Of a stretch of DNA of 64,000 nt, positions 1-10,177 are shown one piece after another. This stretch comes from Arthrinium phaeospermum (lineage: Eukaryota; Ascomycota; Sordariomycetes; Amphisphaeriales; Apiosporaceae). Positions within the stretch are counted from its first letter, which is position 1. Every line of letters starts with the position of its first letter. The notes beneath the pieces were generated by a model that saw nothing but the letters and a program-made list of their open reading frames with translations, was not told the DNA's origin and ran no database searches. The translations under genes were made by a program, and so were the position numbers. The DNA lies in NCBI GenBank assembly GCA_006503535.1, contig QYRS01000014.1:889054-953053 (forward strand), in the 5' to 3' direction.

Positions 1-1751
1 CGCCTCGTACCCCGCCGCCGCGAACTCCCCCGCCCGCGCGTACGGCACGGCGAGACTCGCCCGCTCCCCGCCCACCCAGTTGCAAGCGTAGTCGCGGTCG
101 CCGTAGACGAGGTGCACCTTCACGCCCGCGTCGAGCAGCGCGCCGGCCGCCGCGAGGAACCCGCCGCGCAGCATGTCGTAGGTGCGCGAAAAGTCGCCCG
201 ACACGGCGGCAGAGTGCTCCGAGTAGTCGACGGGCGCGCCCAGCGCCGCCAGCACGGGCGCCGACGCCAGGTAGCCGTACAGGTGCGGCGGCGGGAAGGG
301 GTCGCGCAGCGGGTGCGCGATGTCGTAGAAGCCCCGGTCCTTGGCGTAGTAGCGCCGGATCGTGGCGACCCAGCAGTCGTCCTCGACGCCGCCGCAGATT
401 TCCGTGAGGTTCGTCTTCTTTCCAGGTGCGGTTTCGTTTAAAATCCCGGCGTCGTGGTCCTTGAGGGCAGCTTGGCATGCCGACACCCGTTGCTTGCAGC
501 CTCCGGGCTTCGTCCAATTGTGCATGAGCTCGTCGTAGGTGGTCTGGTTGAATGTCTCGATTCCGTACGTCTAAGGCCACGTTGTTAGCCAACTGTCATC
601 CCATGGGTTATGCGATCTCACGTTGTTGTAGGCAAACTCGATGTTCGTTTCTCCTTGAACCACCATGTCCAGCAAGCCGTTGATGATCCCAAGCGTATCC
701 AAGTGGATGTACTGCGCCCCTTGTTCATCTGAGCTCCCATTGGCAATCTTTTCGTTCTGCTGCTGGAAGAAACTGCCGAAGACAATATCATGTCAGCTTC
801 GTGGTGATAACGCTATTGGGCGCAAAGCCTACCTCATGATCCCCGGCCCGTAGTGCCCGCCGTAGCTCTCCGTCCACAGACTGACGCGGTCGTTGGCCGG
901 CTTGTAGTGCGGGAACTCGAAGAACCAGGTCTGGGCAAAGTGCCACAGCGCATGGGCGGCATGGGCCGTGGTGTTGGCTGTCTGGGAGCGGTCCTGGCTG
1001 GCAAAGGTGCCGTAGTGGCTGGTCAGGTTCGCCTCGGGCAGGCCGTCTTCGCTAAAGTTGGCAGGCACCACGAAGAAGCCGCCGTCGTACTCGTCCAGCT
1101 CCCAGGTGCCGTTGGTCGGGACGTCGTACGAGAAGCCCACCTGGTTGGGCTGGTCCAGGTAGAGCATGTTGACCTCGTTGTTCCAGCTCCAGGGGTTCAG
1201 GTATGTTGTCTGGGAGTCGTTGGCCACTCGGCAAGGCCCGTTCTCTGTGGCCAAGTCAGTTGCGGTCGATTACGCTTCTTGATTGGCTCATTGATTCTAC
1301 CTTCGAGGAGTCCCATCATTGATGAACCTCCGGGGCCGCCGTTCAGCCAGATGGCCAATGGCGAATTGGCCGGGTCGGTGCGCGACTCAAAGAACCAGAA
1401 GAACCTGATGTCATCAGTACGAGGTACACGGAGGCGTTGCGGCGGGCTTACGTGTTGATGGGGTAGTTTTGCGCCTCGCCGCTTCCATCGTCAAGCAGGC
1501 CGGGCGGCAGGTGGACGTAGCCCGAGTACGACTTGACACCGGGCGTAGTTTCGCATATTCCAGGCTGTGGCAAGTCTCAATCAGTAGGAGAGCTCTGAGG
1601 AGGCAAGCCGGATCGCTCGTACCTCTTTGTAGGAAATCGTCACATTCTCGTGGAGCTTGGACTTCAGCCACCTGACGCCCTCCCGCTTGGGGGGAAACTG
1701 GGCGCAGGCGAGACCCAGAAGGCCGCCGAGGACGAGTCGCTGCACCCTCAT
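1..1751 (-). CDS. Secreted serine carboxypeptidase, peptidase family S10 (3' end outside window)
   Basis: Family S10 enzymes remove C-terminal residues from peptides with a Ser-Asp-His triad and are usually secreted or vacuolar. I read six exons: 1623-1751, 1452-1564, 1301-1404, 833-1244, 622-772 and 1-570, with canonical GT-AG introns; the 571-621 intron has a clear GGCTAAC branch site. The start [17 protein letters not shown] is a good signal peptide. S10 hallmarks follow in order: [25 protein letters not shown], the nucleophile motif ESYGGHYGP, and near the window edge [13 protein letters not shown], which holds the catalytic Asp. The catalytic His and the C-terminus lie beyond base 1. Several NxT/NxS sequons fit secretion. 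No frameshift or stop remains once introns are removed. It lies outside the repeat-rich distal part. Confidence 0.93.
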
Positions 1752-2479
1752 GGTATTGTGTGCTGAGGGGACGTATCAATTGCAAAATAGCGCGGTAAAG
1801 ATACGATTTCTGCTTCAATCCAGGGTGGCGCGTCAAGGCTGGGTCGCATTACTCCGAAATCGAACCCCGAACCAACCTGCCTCTTGCGGCGTAGCGTGGG
1901 GTCTACACGACGCCCGCAGCGGGAGCGCGGAAGTGGATTCCCGGCGCAGGGTTCGCCAACGGTGATTGGTATTCGGATCAATGCATAAGTTCCTCAGATT
2001 ACAGAGAATCAGATCGCAGATCTCATTACCTTTGCTGCCAAGGGGGCAAGAAAGACTGAAGTCTAGAAGTCTAGATTACGGATCAGATGCCCGTAGCCGT
2101 GCCCAAGAGGGGCGCCAAAACATACATGTGGCGGTGCTCATTGGGTGGTTTTCACCTGATGGTTTTCAATCGTTCAATAATCTTCAATTATAGTTCTTTG
2201 GTCGTCGGTTCCTTACCAGACCTGTGGTTAAGCTTATTTACGGCCTGACCATGGTGTTGACACAAGTTTGCGTCGAAACTGCAGAACTCTATCTCCGATA
2301 CCCACCCGTTTGAGTGAGCAACATCTATTTGAGGTGATCAGTTTTTGCTGGAAACCCAACTTTTACCTCTTCCACTTCTAAATCCAGATTCAACCACAAC
2401 CAAGAAAACAAAATCACAACAACCGCGTCCATATCAACCACCAACCAACATCTTGCTCGGTATCATCAAAGCTGCCAGA
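1752..2479. other. Divergent intergenic region between carboxypeptidase and DUF3669 gene
   Basis: About 730 bases separate the two start codons and must hold both promoters. The stretch 2390-2450 is rich in CAACC/ACCAAC, typical of a fungal 5' leader. The downstream frame is open back to 2345 but has no ATG before 2480. I see no further gene. Confidence 0.5.
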
Positions 2480-3487
2480 ATGACAAACGAACGCGACGTA
2501 TTCCTGGAGGAGAGCCTCGCAGAACAGCCGTACCGTCGTATTGGCCAAGGCTTCTGCGGAAGCGTATGGGCCTGCTCTCTGGAAGGACTTCCGGAAACTT
2601 CTCCAACGACAGCATCCAAACGCGAAGACGGTGGTCCAGGACGTTCCCTTCTGAAAGACTTTCAAGTGCATAAGACAATTCTGCAGGCCCTCGAGGGTTG
2701 TCCCGAGGAATTGCGCGCCTTCATTGTTCCTGAATGCCACGCTTTCATCCCGACGGATCATCCTGGCTGGCAGGACGGGAAGGTTCTGGCGAGATTTCCG
2801 CAAAACTACGCCCCATGCAACACGCTGATAACAGAACGTATCCCTCCGCTGTCAGAATCAGTCAGGCACAGGATCGTCGAAGAGTTCTGTCCACAGACTC
2901 CAGCATCCCTTCCGGAGCAGATCAAAGCCGATGATAAGAACCGCGATTGTCTCGTCCGACCATACCTAGGCCGAAGCAAGCACAATCGTGGCCGCTCCAG
3001 ACTCAGTTTCTTCAGTCTGCGCAACTACCCGCTTCACGTCGATCAAATCGAGGAAGTTGGGCTCCGTCCGGAAGACTACTCGTCCGCAATGGCGAAGACG
3101 CTTGCCTTCCTGCATTGGCGTGTCAAAATCGACGCAAACGATATCGAATTCGTCCTGGCGCCATCAAACCGTCCTGACGCTCACTTTACCTCCGACTTCT
3201 TAGGACAGCACAGCATCTGGATACTCGACTTCGACTGCTGCAAGCCAATGGATCTCGATGACTCCGGCGTCGAGCAGGCAGCACGGGCTTTCCTGAAGAA
3301 CGACCCATTCTATCCGCGCCCTGGTCGGACAAACAACCGAGGCTTGTGGGAGCATTTCCGATCGGAATTTATTCGCTACAGTACGCTGGTGGTCGGCGAT
3401 GATGTTAAAGACTTACCTGAGAGGCTTATGAGCAGAATTGAAGAACTGGTAGAATCTAAGGAAGCGGGTAATGCAGACGAAAGCTAA
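2480..3487 (+). CDS. DUF3669-family protein, 335 aa
   Basis: Intronless. I chose ATG 2480 because the frame is open to 2345 without an earlier ATG. The protein has the core I associate with fungal DUF3669: NRDCLVRPYLGRSK, then FFSLRNYPLHVDQ, AMAKTLAFLHWRVKID, DANDIEFVL, and near the C-terminus WILDFDCCKPMDLD followed by DPFYPRPG. DUF3669 proteins are common and often multicopy in Sordariomycetes and have no established function; the spacing of an early G-x-G-like GQGFCGSVW and a late LDFD motif recalls a kinase-like fold, but that is inference. It is convergent with a longer paralogue at 4123-5901. Length matches single-domain members. Confidence 0.85.
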   Translation: MTNERDVFLEESLAEQPYRRIGQGFCGSVWACSLEGLPETSPTTASKREDGGPGRSLLKDFQVHKTILQALEGCPEELRAFIVPECHAFIPTDHPGWQDGKVLARFPQNYAPCNTLITERIPPLSESVRHRIVEEFCPQTPASLPEQIKADDKNRDCLVRPYLGRSKHNRGRSRLSFFSLRNYPLHVDQIEEVGLRPEDYSSAMAKTLAFLHWRVKIDANDIEFVLAPSNRPDAHFTSDFLGQHSIWILDFDCCKPMDLDDSGVEQAARAFLKNDPFYPRPGRTNNRGLWEHFRSEFIRYSTLVVGDDVKDLPERLMSRIEELVESKEAGNADES

Positions 3488-4122
3488 AACGGATAGAATG
3501 GTAGAGAAACTGAACCTCACCTAGCAAAATAAAATCGGTTATACATGAAATATCTGAATATGTTGCCCATCAGTTGGTCTTGCAATGAGGCCAAGTTCTT
3601 CAGGACGCCATTCCTATTGACGTAGAGCAGAAATCAGATCATGACAGCAGTCGGACGACGTTCCTAGGGCGGACTTTCGGGAGCAGAACATATGACCGGC
3701 GACAGATCTGCGCAGGAAAAGACTGTCCGTAGACAGGAAATCAGAAACCCTTTCCGTTTCAGGACGGTTCCGTCCGCGGAAAGTTCCAGAAAAGGGACCG
3801 ATCTAGACTAATCTTTCCGGGAATGTATTCTTCCGGAAAGGAATTCTTCCTGGTGACAATGCCTTCTTCCGGAGAAAGTCTTTCTAGAGGAAAGAAGTTC
3901 CGTAGAAATCCGGAGACGGCTTATCTGTACTAGCCAGAGTGTGTGGAAGATGTCTACATATTACGCGCGGGGAAAGGAAGCAGTGCCATAAGCAGAAGTC
4001 ATGAGAACTCTCCCAATTCGTCCTGTAGTCTGATAAACGGTTTTTCCTGGTGTCTCCTCCAGGCTGTCCACCTGTCTTAAGGTACATGAAGCTGAGACAG
4101 AAAGCCTCCCGCCGCGTTGTCA
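3488..4122. other. Convergent intergenic region rich in TTCCGGAA-like palindromes
   Basis: No gene seen. From about 3740 to 3900 the sequence has many copies of TTCCG/CGGAA, several as near-perfect palindromes such as CTTCCGGAAAG near 3832 and TTCCGGAGAAAG near 3868. Both 3' UTRs of the flanking convergent genes must lie here. Confidence 0.4.
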
Positions 4123-5901
4123 CTATCTGTCAGAGCCACGACCTCTTCCGTAACCTCCTCTGAAACCATCATTCTGTCCGCTGCCACCCTGAGAGCTGTG
4201 TCTCCAATGAAGAGACTGTCCGCTTCCGGAAGAATGGCGGCTATGCTGCTGGTTTCCTTGGCTACCAGTCTGTCCGATCGCGCCGTCTGATGCGTGTCGG
4301 AAATGTTGACCGTGTCCGCGGCTAGAAGAGGAATGACTCCAGTTCCCGCCACTTCCTGATCGGACAGAATGAGTGCTGCTCACGCTTCCGGGAGAGTTTG
4401 GCGCGCTGCCTTGTCTCCAGTTCCCGCTCAGATTGCGCGGCGAGGAGGACTGACGCTGGAGAGCAGTCGGGGAGGACGTCTGATGGCGTGAGCCTGAGCT
4501 CTGATACGATGACCGAGACGAGCTTCGGATGTTGGTCCGGGATCGAAGAACTGGCGTGGAGGGAGCACTGGTATCCTTCCGGCGGACGGAATACTCCTTG
4601 ATTCTCTGCAGGAACATTCGGGAAAGCTGCTTGTCCAGCTTGTTCTTCTCCGCCAGCAAGTCAGAGTACTTGAGGTATTGCGCCGCGAAATCGTCCCACA
4701 TTCTGTCCAGATGTTCGATGCCGGTTTCCGGTCGAGGGTAGTAGGCTGCTGTTTCGAAGAATGCGTCCACAGCTTGATCGACGCCCTCTTCGTCCATGGT
4801 GATGCTCTCGCAGGCATCAAAGTCCAGGAGCCACAGACTTATGGTTCTCTTGTGGAAGTTACCAGCATTCCGTGCCACTTGCTCAAAGGTGCTGCTTCCG
4901 GGGCGCAGATTCCTGAGCGTCTCCAGCTCCACCGAATTCCTGACAGAATCTTTCTGCTGGGGAGAACTTCCGTAGACAAACTCAATGTCGTTTCCGTCGA
5001 TTCGGACCTCCCAGTGAAGCACTGCCAAAGCGCGTGCCATTGCATGGATGAGGATGTCTACCTGGATCCCGAATTCCTGCATCTGATCCACATGAAGTTT
5101 GAAGTTCCGCAGAGAGAAGAAGGAACCTGTTCCGAACTTTGACCGTCCGAGAAGCGGATGGACCAGACAGTCCTTGTTGGGAGGCGAGTCTGCTGCTGCC
5201 TGACGTTGGGTCGGGTGGACAAAGAGTGTGATGAGGGTTTTCCGGACAGGCGTGGGTAGAGGGAACACACGTTCGATACACAGAATCTCGCTGCGCTTCC
5301 GTGGGAATTCGGATGTTTCCGGAAATCGCTCGAGGTGTGCATCCCAGAACGCATTGGTGTCTGCATTTGCAAACCAGAAAACCCGCGGAATCTCGATCGT
5401 GTTGGGAACCTGGGGAACGCTCGAGAACCCTTTCTCGATCCGACTGTGCATGATGTAGTCATTCCAAAGTTTCCGGGTCCGGCGGTCGTCGATGACAGGA
5501 ATCTTGTAGACGAAAGAGGTGCCAGGATGCTCAAACACCTTTTTGATGGAGCCTGTTCCGATTTCCCGGAATGGAGCAGTGGCGGTAGAGGCTGCCTTTT
5601 CCCGGTCAGCAAACGATGAAGTCGTCGAAACCACTGTCCTGAGAGAAAGCATTCTCGCGAGGCCCTGCTGCGGTGTTTCCTCAGACAGTTCTTCCGTCAG
5701 ACGATCTGACAGGGCAAGGTTGTCTCGGATAGCATTCTGGAGCGACAGACCCTGGTCAGAGTCTTCGGACGCGATTCGTTCTCGAACAGAACTTCCTGAT
5801 GTGACATGGTAGGAAGCAGCGGATCCGGACGACTGATCTGGGGTCGGACTGTCAACCGGCAAATCCCCATGCTGCTCTGCCACTTTGGGAAGCGGGTTCA
5901 T
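4123..5901 (-). CDS. DUF3669-family protein with long Ser/Gly/His/Arg-rich tail, 592 aa
   Basis: Intronless paralogue of the gene at 2480. The shared core reads NKDCLVHPLLGRSK, FFSLRNFKLHVDQMQEFG, AMARALAVLHWEVRIDGND, IEFVYGSS, LWLLDFDACESITMDEEG and AAYYPRPE. It differs by an N-terminal extension of about 100 residues and a C-terminal tail from about residue 440 that is low complexity: Ser-rich, then repeated HxRHSS / GQxxxW segments, ending RGGYGRGRGSDR, an RGG-like end. Such tails often bind RNA or are phosphorylated; that is inference. Start MNPLPKV at 5901 is the first ATG of the frame. TTCCGG-type words are unusually frequent in the DNA. Function unknown. Confidence 0.85.
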   Translation of the reverse strand: MNPLPKVAEQHGDLPVDSPTPDQSSGSAASYHVTSGSSVRERIASEDSDQGLSLQNAIRDNLALSDRLTEELSEETPQQGLARMLSLRTVVSTTSSFADREKAASTATAPFREIGTGSIKKVFEHPGTSFVYKIPVIDDRRTRKLWNDYIMHSRIEKGFSSVPQVPNTIEIPRVFWFANADTNAFWDAHLERFPETSEFPRKRSEILCIERVFPLPTPVRKTLITLFVHPTQRQAAADSPPNKDCLVHPLLGRSKFGTGSFFSLRNFKLHVDQMQEFGIQVDILIHAMARALAVLHWEVRIDGNDIEFVYGSSPQQKDSVRNSVELETLRNLRPGSSTFEQVARNAGNFHKRTISLWLLDFDACESITMDEEGVDQAVDAFFETAAYYPRPETGIEHLDRMWDDFAAQYLKYSDLLAEKNKLDKQLSRMFLQRIKEYSVRRKDTSAPSTPVLRSRTNIRSSSRSSYQSSGSRHQTSSPTALQRQSSSPRNLSGNWRQGSAPNSPGSVSSTHSVRSGSGGNWSHSSSSRGHGQHFRHASDGAIGQTGSQGNQQHSRHSSGSGQSLHWRHSSQGGSGQNDGFRGGYGRGRGSDR

Positions 5902-6132
5902 GGTCTTGGAGAATAAACTTCCTGACGGGAATCTTCAGGAAGGAATATGCTCAGTTGACAGAAATTATTTGAGATTGCAGGATGAATGAAGAAGCAATGT
6001 GGAGTGTTGTGTCGAGGAAGAGGGAATGCTGCAAATGCCTAGGTTCTGACGTGCTTGCTATTCTCGGTCGTAGTTGCCTCAACGCAGAATATCATGAATT
6101 GAGATGTGCTCCTGCCACAGTAGCGCTGTTAT

Positions 6133-6834
6133 ATGCCTGCCATATTGTGGCAGGACCAGTTTCGCGACTGCCATGCATTATTCGCTGGATATCTCACTGC
6201 AGCCAGGTATCCAATCTGGACGAATCGAACTTTCCCTTTTTGGGTCCCTCAATATCGCCGAAAGATGGAATTCGACCTGGGTGGCCACGGACTAGTTGTG
6301 TACGGCGTCAGCAAAGCGGAAATGGGCCAGGAATTGGTGCGAGACCCGGAAACCCCAATCATGCTCGAGCTCCGCGGGAATATAGTTGGCAAGATCGCGC
6401 AGGTCTCCTCAGAATTTGAGCTCGACATGTTCCTCGGCAATTGTGCGCGGTGGAGCAGTCAGCTCGCAACAATTCAGGTCATGACGCCGCGAGGCAGGAT
6501 TGAAGCCCAACTGGGCCGAGTTCTGATCGGGGACTTCAACTTCTACGGCCATCGTAGTGCCCAGAAGGATTGGGCTGATCTCGGGCCTATGTTGGATTGC
6601 CTGACGGAAATGCCTGGGCGGCTCACTGCCAGCGTTTCTGACAATGCCATGGCGACCGGTGGAGCAGACTCGGAGGGCCTAAGCGTGCCCTCTTCAAGCA
6701 TGTCTGAATTGGCGGTTCATCGTGACAGACTGCTAGGAGTGTGCTACATCGACGGGCACATTCCGGGGGCGCTGGACGAAGCTATATGCGGGAGCAAGAC
6801 CGACGTTTGTTACGAGTGGTTCAAGATAACATGA
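6133..6834 (+). CDS. Hypothetical protein, possibly a remnant of a larger gene
   Basis: An open frame of 233 codons; internal Met at 6265 (MEFDLGGHGL) is an alternative start. I do not recognise the family with certainty. The segment with YPIWTNRTFPFW and the following LVVYGVSKAEMGQEL looks like the C-terminal half of fungal heterokaryon-incompatibility (HET) proteins, but no HET core is present upstream, so this may be a truncated copy. No introns seen; no stops inside. Codon choice looks coding (C/G third positions). It lies between the second DUF3669 gene (divergent, start 5901) and the MFS gene. Confidence 0.35.
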   Translation: MPAILWQDQFRDCHALFAGYLTAARYPIWTNRTFPFWVPQYRRKMEFDLGGHGLVVYGVSKAEMGQELVRDPETPIMLELRGNIVGKIAQVSSEFELDMFLGNCARWSSQLATIQVMTPRGRIEAQLGRVLIGDFNFYGHRSAQKDWADLGPMLDCLTEMPGRLTASVSDNAMATGGADSEGLSVPSSSMSELAVHRDRLLGVCYIDGHIPGALDEAICGSKTDVCYEWFKIT

Positions 6835-7283
6835 TCGCGTCGCGACCAGTTTTTCCGTATGCAAATTCCAGACACCAGAGGACAGAGATCCGACAGCGGA
6901 AAGATTTCCAGGGACCCCTGCGCCCCAAGCCCGGACAGTCCCGTCCTTTTCAGCTCGGTTCGAATACCAAGAGCCTGGCGCCCGGAAACCCACAATGAAA
7001 TCATCGTGAAGGTCGCCGTGAGTGGAGAACACTAGCCTCATTCAGGTTTTGACGCCGCGAAAGGTGGAGCACCCGCAGGATATCTAATCAATCATCAGCT
7101 GTTAACAATCTTATCAGATCAAAAACTTCGCCGCTAATGGCCCGAGTGCCCCCATGGCCACGCGCCCGCGGTTTCCCGAACCCCGGCGGCCCAGGTATAA
7201 TATGCAACAAGGTCCCCTCTCAACTCTTCCAGGGACCTTCGGCAGATCTATCCGAACCACCTCTCGCCTACCCGAAAAGCACC
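6835..7283. other. Upstream region of the MFS gene
   Basis: No gene seen. The long frame of the MFS gene stays open back to 7137, but that part contains a TATA-like box, so I treat it as promoter and leader rather than coding. Confidence 0.5.
7196..7203 (+). promoter_or_regulatory. TATA box of MFS gene
   Basis: TATAATAT lies about 80 bases before the chosen ATG at 7284. It argues against the in-frame ATG at 7137 as the start. Confidence 0.45.
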
Positions 7284-9001
7284 ATGATTGGCCCCGGCAC
7301 TGATATCGAAAAGCACGGCAAATCGGCCGACGTGTCCGTCGCCATAGACGCGGGCTCGGAACGCAGCCGGGACGACCCGACCGGAGACGATGCCGCCGCC
7401 ACCGCCTCCCCCGGGGACGCGAAACCGCCGCCGCCGTGGAGCTGGAAGGTGACGGCCATCGTGCTGGTGAGCCTGATCCGGTTCGGCGGCAGCTGGAGCA
7501 ACGGCATCACGGGGGCCATGAAGTCGACGCTGAAGCGGGAGCTGCACATCAACAACCAGCGCTACGCCCTGCTCGAGGCCAGCGAGGACTTCATGACGAC
7601 GCTGCTGATCCTGGCCACGGGGCTGCTGACGGACCGCACCGGCGGCGCCGGCGCCCTCTTCTGGGGCAACCTCGTCTACTCGCTGGGGTCTATTCTCGTC
7701 GCGGGCGCGGCCCAGGCGCGCTCCTTCCCCTTCATGATCGGCGGGCGCGTCGTGCTGGCCCTCGGCGACATCTCGACGCAGATCGCGCAGTACCAGGTCT
7801 TCTCGTCGTGGTTCGCGCCCAGCAGCGGCTTCGCGTCGACGCTGGGGCTCGAGCTCATGATCCAAAAGCTGGGCGCCCTCGCCGGCACGGGGTCGGCCAA
7901 CGTCATTGCCGTGGTAAGTCTTGCCTGACACATTGGATTTGTAAATTGGCAACGCGACTAACGCATTCCCAGCGCACCGGCGACTTCGCCTGGGTCTACT
8001 GGATCGCCGTCTTCATCAACCTCTTCACCAACGTCGTCTGCGCCGCCTACCTGTGGTTCGTGCGGCGCTCGGCCGGCCAGTTCGGCAACGTGGTCGACCC
8101 GGCGACGGGCGAGAAGCTCAAGCAAAAGGCCAAGAAGCTCGAGGCCGGCAAGGTGCTGCGGCTGCCCTGGTCCTTCTGGGCCATCATGGCGTACTCGCTC
8201 TTCACCACCAGCACCGCCGTCGTCTTCAAGCAGAACGCCACCGAGATGGCCGAGCAGCGCTTCAAGGTCAGCGCCGTCACCGCCGGCTGGTACTCGGCCC
8301 TGCTGCAGTACGCCGGCTTCTTCATCGTCCCCGTCGTTGCTGTTTTCATAGATTTCTTTGGGCAGCGCGTCACGTTGAGTCAGTCCCCGCCCGGCTATCC
8401 AGCATATCTCCATCCCTGAAAAAAGTACTAACACTCGGGTCCAGTGGTCATCGGCGGTGTGGGCTCCTTCATGGCCATGGCGCTTGTCCAGTGGGCCGGC
8501 GCGGTCCAGGGCACGGCGGCGGGCTTCGGCATCTACGCCATCGTCTCGTCGTACAGTCCCACGGTCATCATCGACAGCATGCGGACCTCGCTGTTCCACC
8601 AGACCGACTTCGGCAGCGCCTACTCGCTCAAGATCATGATGAACAACAGCATCAACATCATCGTGCGCATCCTGGCCGGCCGCATCCAGGACGCCGACCA
8701 CAACTCGTACGACAAGGTCGTCATTCTCTACCTGGTGCTCGCGGGCTGCTCCCTCTTCGTCTCCATCACGCTGGTGGTCCTGGCGTACTTCTCCGTCGAC
8801 ATGGGCTCCCTGCAGTGGAGCCGTAAGCAGCGCAACGGCCGGACCGAGCGGCTGCTCGAGATGAAGCAAGCGTTTTACGGGGCCAACGCCGCCAGGAATC
8901 GGCTCGTCTCCCGGGCTTGCTTCGGCTTGCTGATTGGTCTGTTGCTGGGAGGCTGGACGGCGTACATCTGGGGCGCCGTCACGGGGGCGAAGAAGATCTA
9001 G
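7284..9001 (+). CDS. Major facilitator superfamily (MFS) transporter
   Basis: Three exons: 7284-7913, 7973-8378 and 8445-9001, with canonical introns (GTAAGT with GACTAAC branch; GTCAGT with TACTAAC branch). The joined protein is about 530 residues, normal for MFS. It starts with a charged cytosolic N-terminus, then about twelve hydrophobic segments. Between the first segments lies GLLTDRTGGAGALFWGNL, the usual MFS loop-2/3 region; a long charged central loop (GEKLKQKAKKLEAGK) splits the two halves; the end GLLIGLLLGGWTAYIWG is the last membrane span. Substrate unknown; the layout is not a classic drug or sugar porter, and some features recall the MFSD1-like branch, which I cannot confirm. 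Intact, no odd stops; last clearly functional gene before the repeat-rich distal region. Confidence 0.88.
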
Positions 9002-9525
9002 GCAGAAGTGACATCAAATAGACACCGGAATAGCACTCGAATGGAATAATTAGTAATATTCCACCGTAGAAACGGCTGGTACAGGGCATGGCTAGTGAAA
9101 GCAACGAGAAGGGCTCAAAGATCCGCAGCTTGGTTCTATCGTCATCTTGGCGAAGCAATGAGCTCCGACTCTCGCAACCTACCAAAGTTCAGCATCTTCA
9201 CATTTTCTTCTGTGGTGTTTCCCGTCGTTCTACCGCTGCTTCTTATCAGCATCGTATCCCGTGGCAAACGAAGCTGTACATAGTCTGCTCTCCCGAGGCA
9301 GTAGGAGCAGTCCTTTTACAACAAGAAGGCAAGTCACGAAGCATTGTGTTCACATCTCAAGAAACGTACGCGGGTTCGCAAAGATAGAAGCAATTTATTA
9401 CCAATGCCCAGAACCAGGGCCCCAACCTCTATAAGAAATGCCAGGCGATTCTCATCTCGCCAAAAAACACATTGCTCAAACTAGAACCAGAAACCTCATC
9501 AATTTGCCAGGTGCCGCAAGATCCT
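9002..9525. other. Gene-free spacer
   Basis: Nothing convincing. Marks the change from ordinary genes to the multicopy module. Confidence 0.4.
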
Positions 9526-9915
9526 TTACTGAGCCCGACGGGTGAAGTAGTGGGAGGCGAAATGGGTCTGAAGTACCTTCACGATGTGTGCCCGCAACAT
9601 CGTGTGGGACACGCGGTCAAGGGTCTGGGCGTAGTTGCGGGGGTTGTAGCCCCAGTCGGCATCCAGGAGAAGAAACCATCCCAAGTTGATCACTTCCACT
9701 CCGAGGTCACATTCAACCACTTTAGTATGGACATACTCGGGTTTAGTGAACTCGACGTTCTCATCGCCGAACCATTGCTGAAATTGTTCTTCCACTTGTC
9801 GACGGCGCTCGGCTTTGTATGCTGCCCGTCGAGCACGATTGCCGGTTCTGTGGACGGCGTCGAATATGGCGATATCGTACCGGAGGGGGTTTTGGTTACG
9901 ACGGATTGACGTCAG
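9526..9915 (-). pseudogene. U0: C-terminal fragment of putative Ulp1-like peptidase (U family)
   Basis: Open from just after a TAG near 9915 to the stop at 9526. It aligns by eye with the end of the intact frame at 15456-16298: RYDIAIFDAV here against RYRVRLYDAI there, then RRQVEEQFQQWF against KRQVMERFQEWF, then VECDLGVEVINLG against ILDCNRRLEVVNLG. Unlike that copy, it continues past VNLG to the natural C-terminus (WFLLLDADWGYNPR then SHTMLRAHIVKVLQTHF). This layout resembles the last third of C48/Ulp1-type peptidases, where a Cys in a DCG-like motif is followed by a long helix; the assignment is inference. The 5' part is missing. It lies downstream of H0 on the same strand. Confidence 0.5.
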
Positions 9916-10177
9916 GGCCTAGACCGAGTGCTGTAGTGACGGCAGCCTGTCGTCGCTTAGCGGGAACGGCAGCAGTCAACTTGGGTGGGAAGTCTATATG
10001 TACTTCAGTCGTGTACTTGCTAACCGTACGGCCGAGCTTGTAGTGAAGGTATGGTGTTTCTGTATCGTTCGCTTCAAAGGTAAACCAAGTTTGAAGAAGG
10101 TTCTAGGATCTTTTTTACCGACACGAATAAAAAGTATCGCACTTTTCCAGAGAAATGAAAAGAAAAAGACAAAAAGT

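Noticed and set aside
571..621. In-frame TAG interrupting the carboxypeptidase
   Set aside because: It is the 3' end of a normal 51-bp intron with donor GTGAGA and branch GGCTAAC; splicing joins AYNN to TYGIETFNQ.
7137..7283. 49-residue N-terminal extension of the MFS protein
   Set aside because: Contains a TATA-like box and low-complexity Pro/Gly sequence; ATG 7284 has a better context and gives a normal length.
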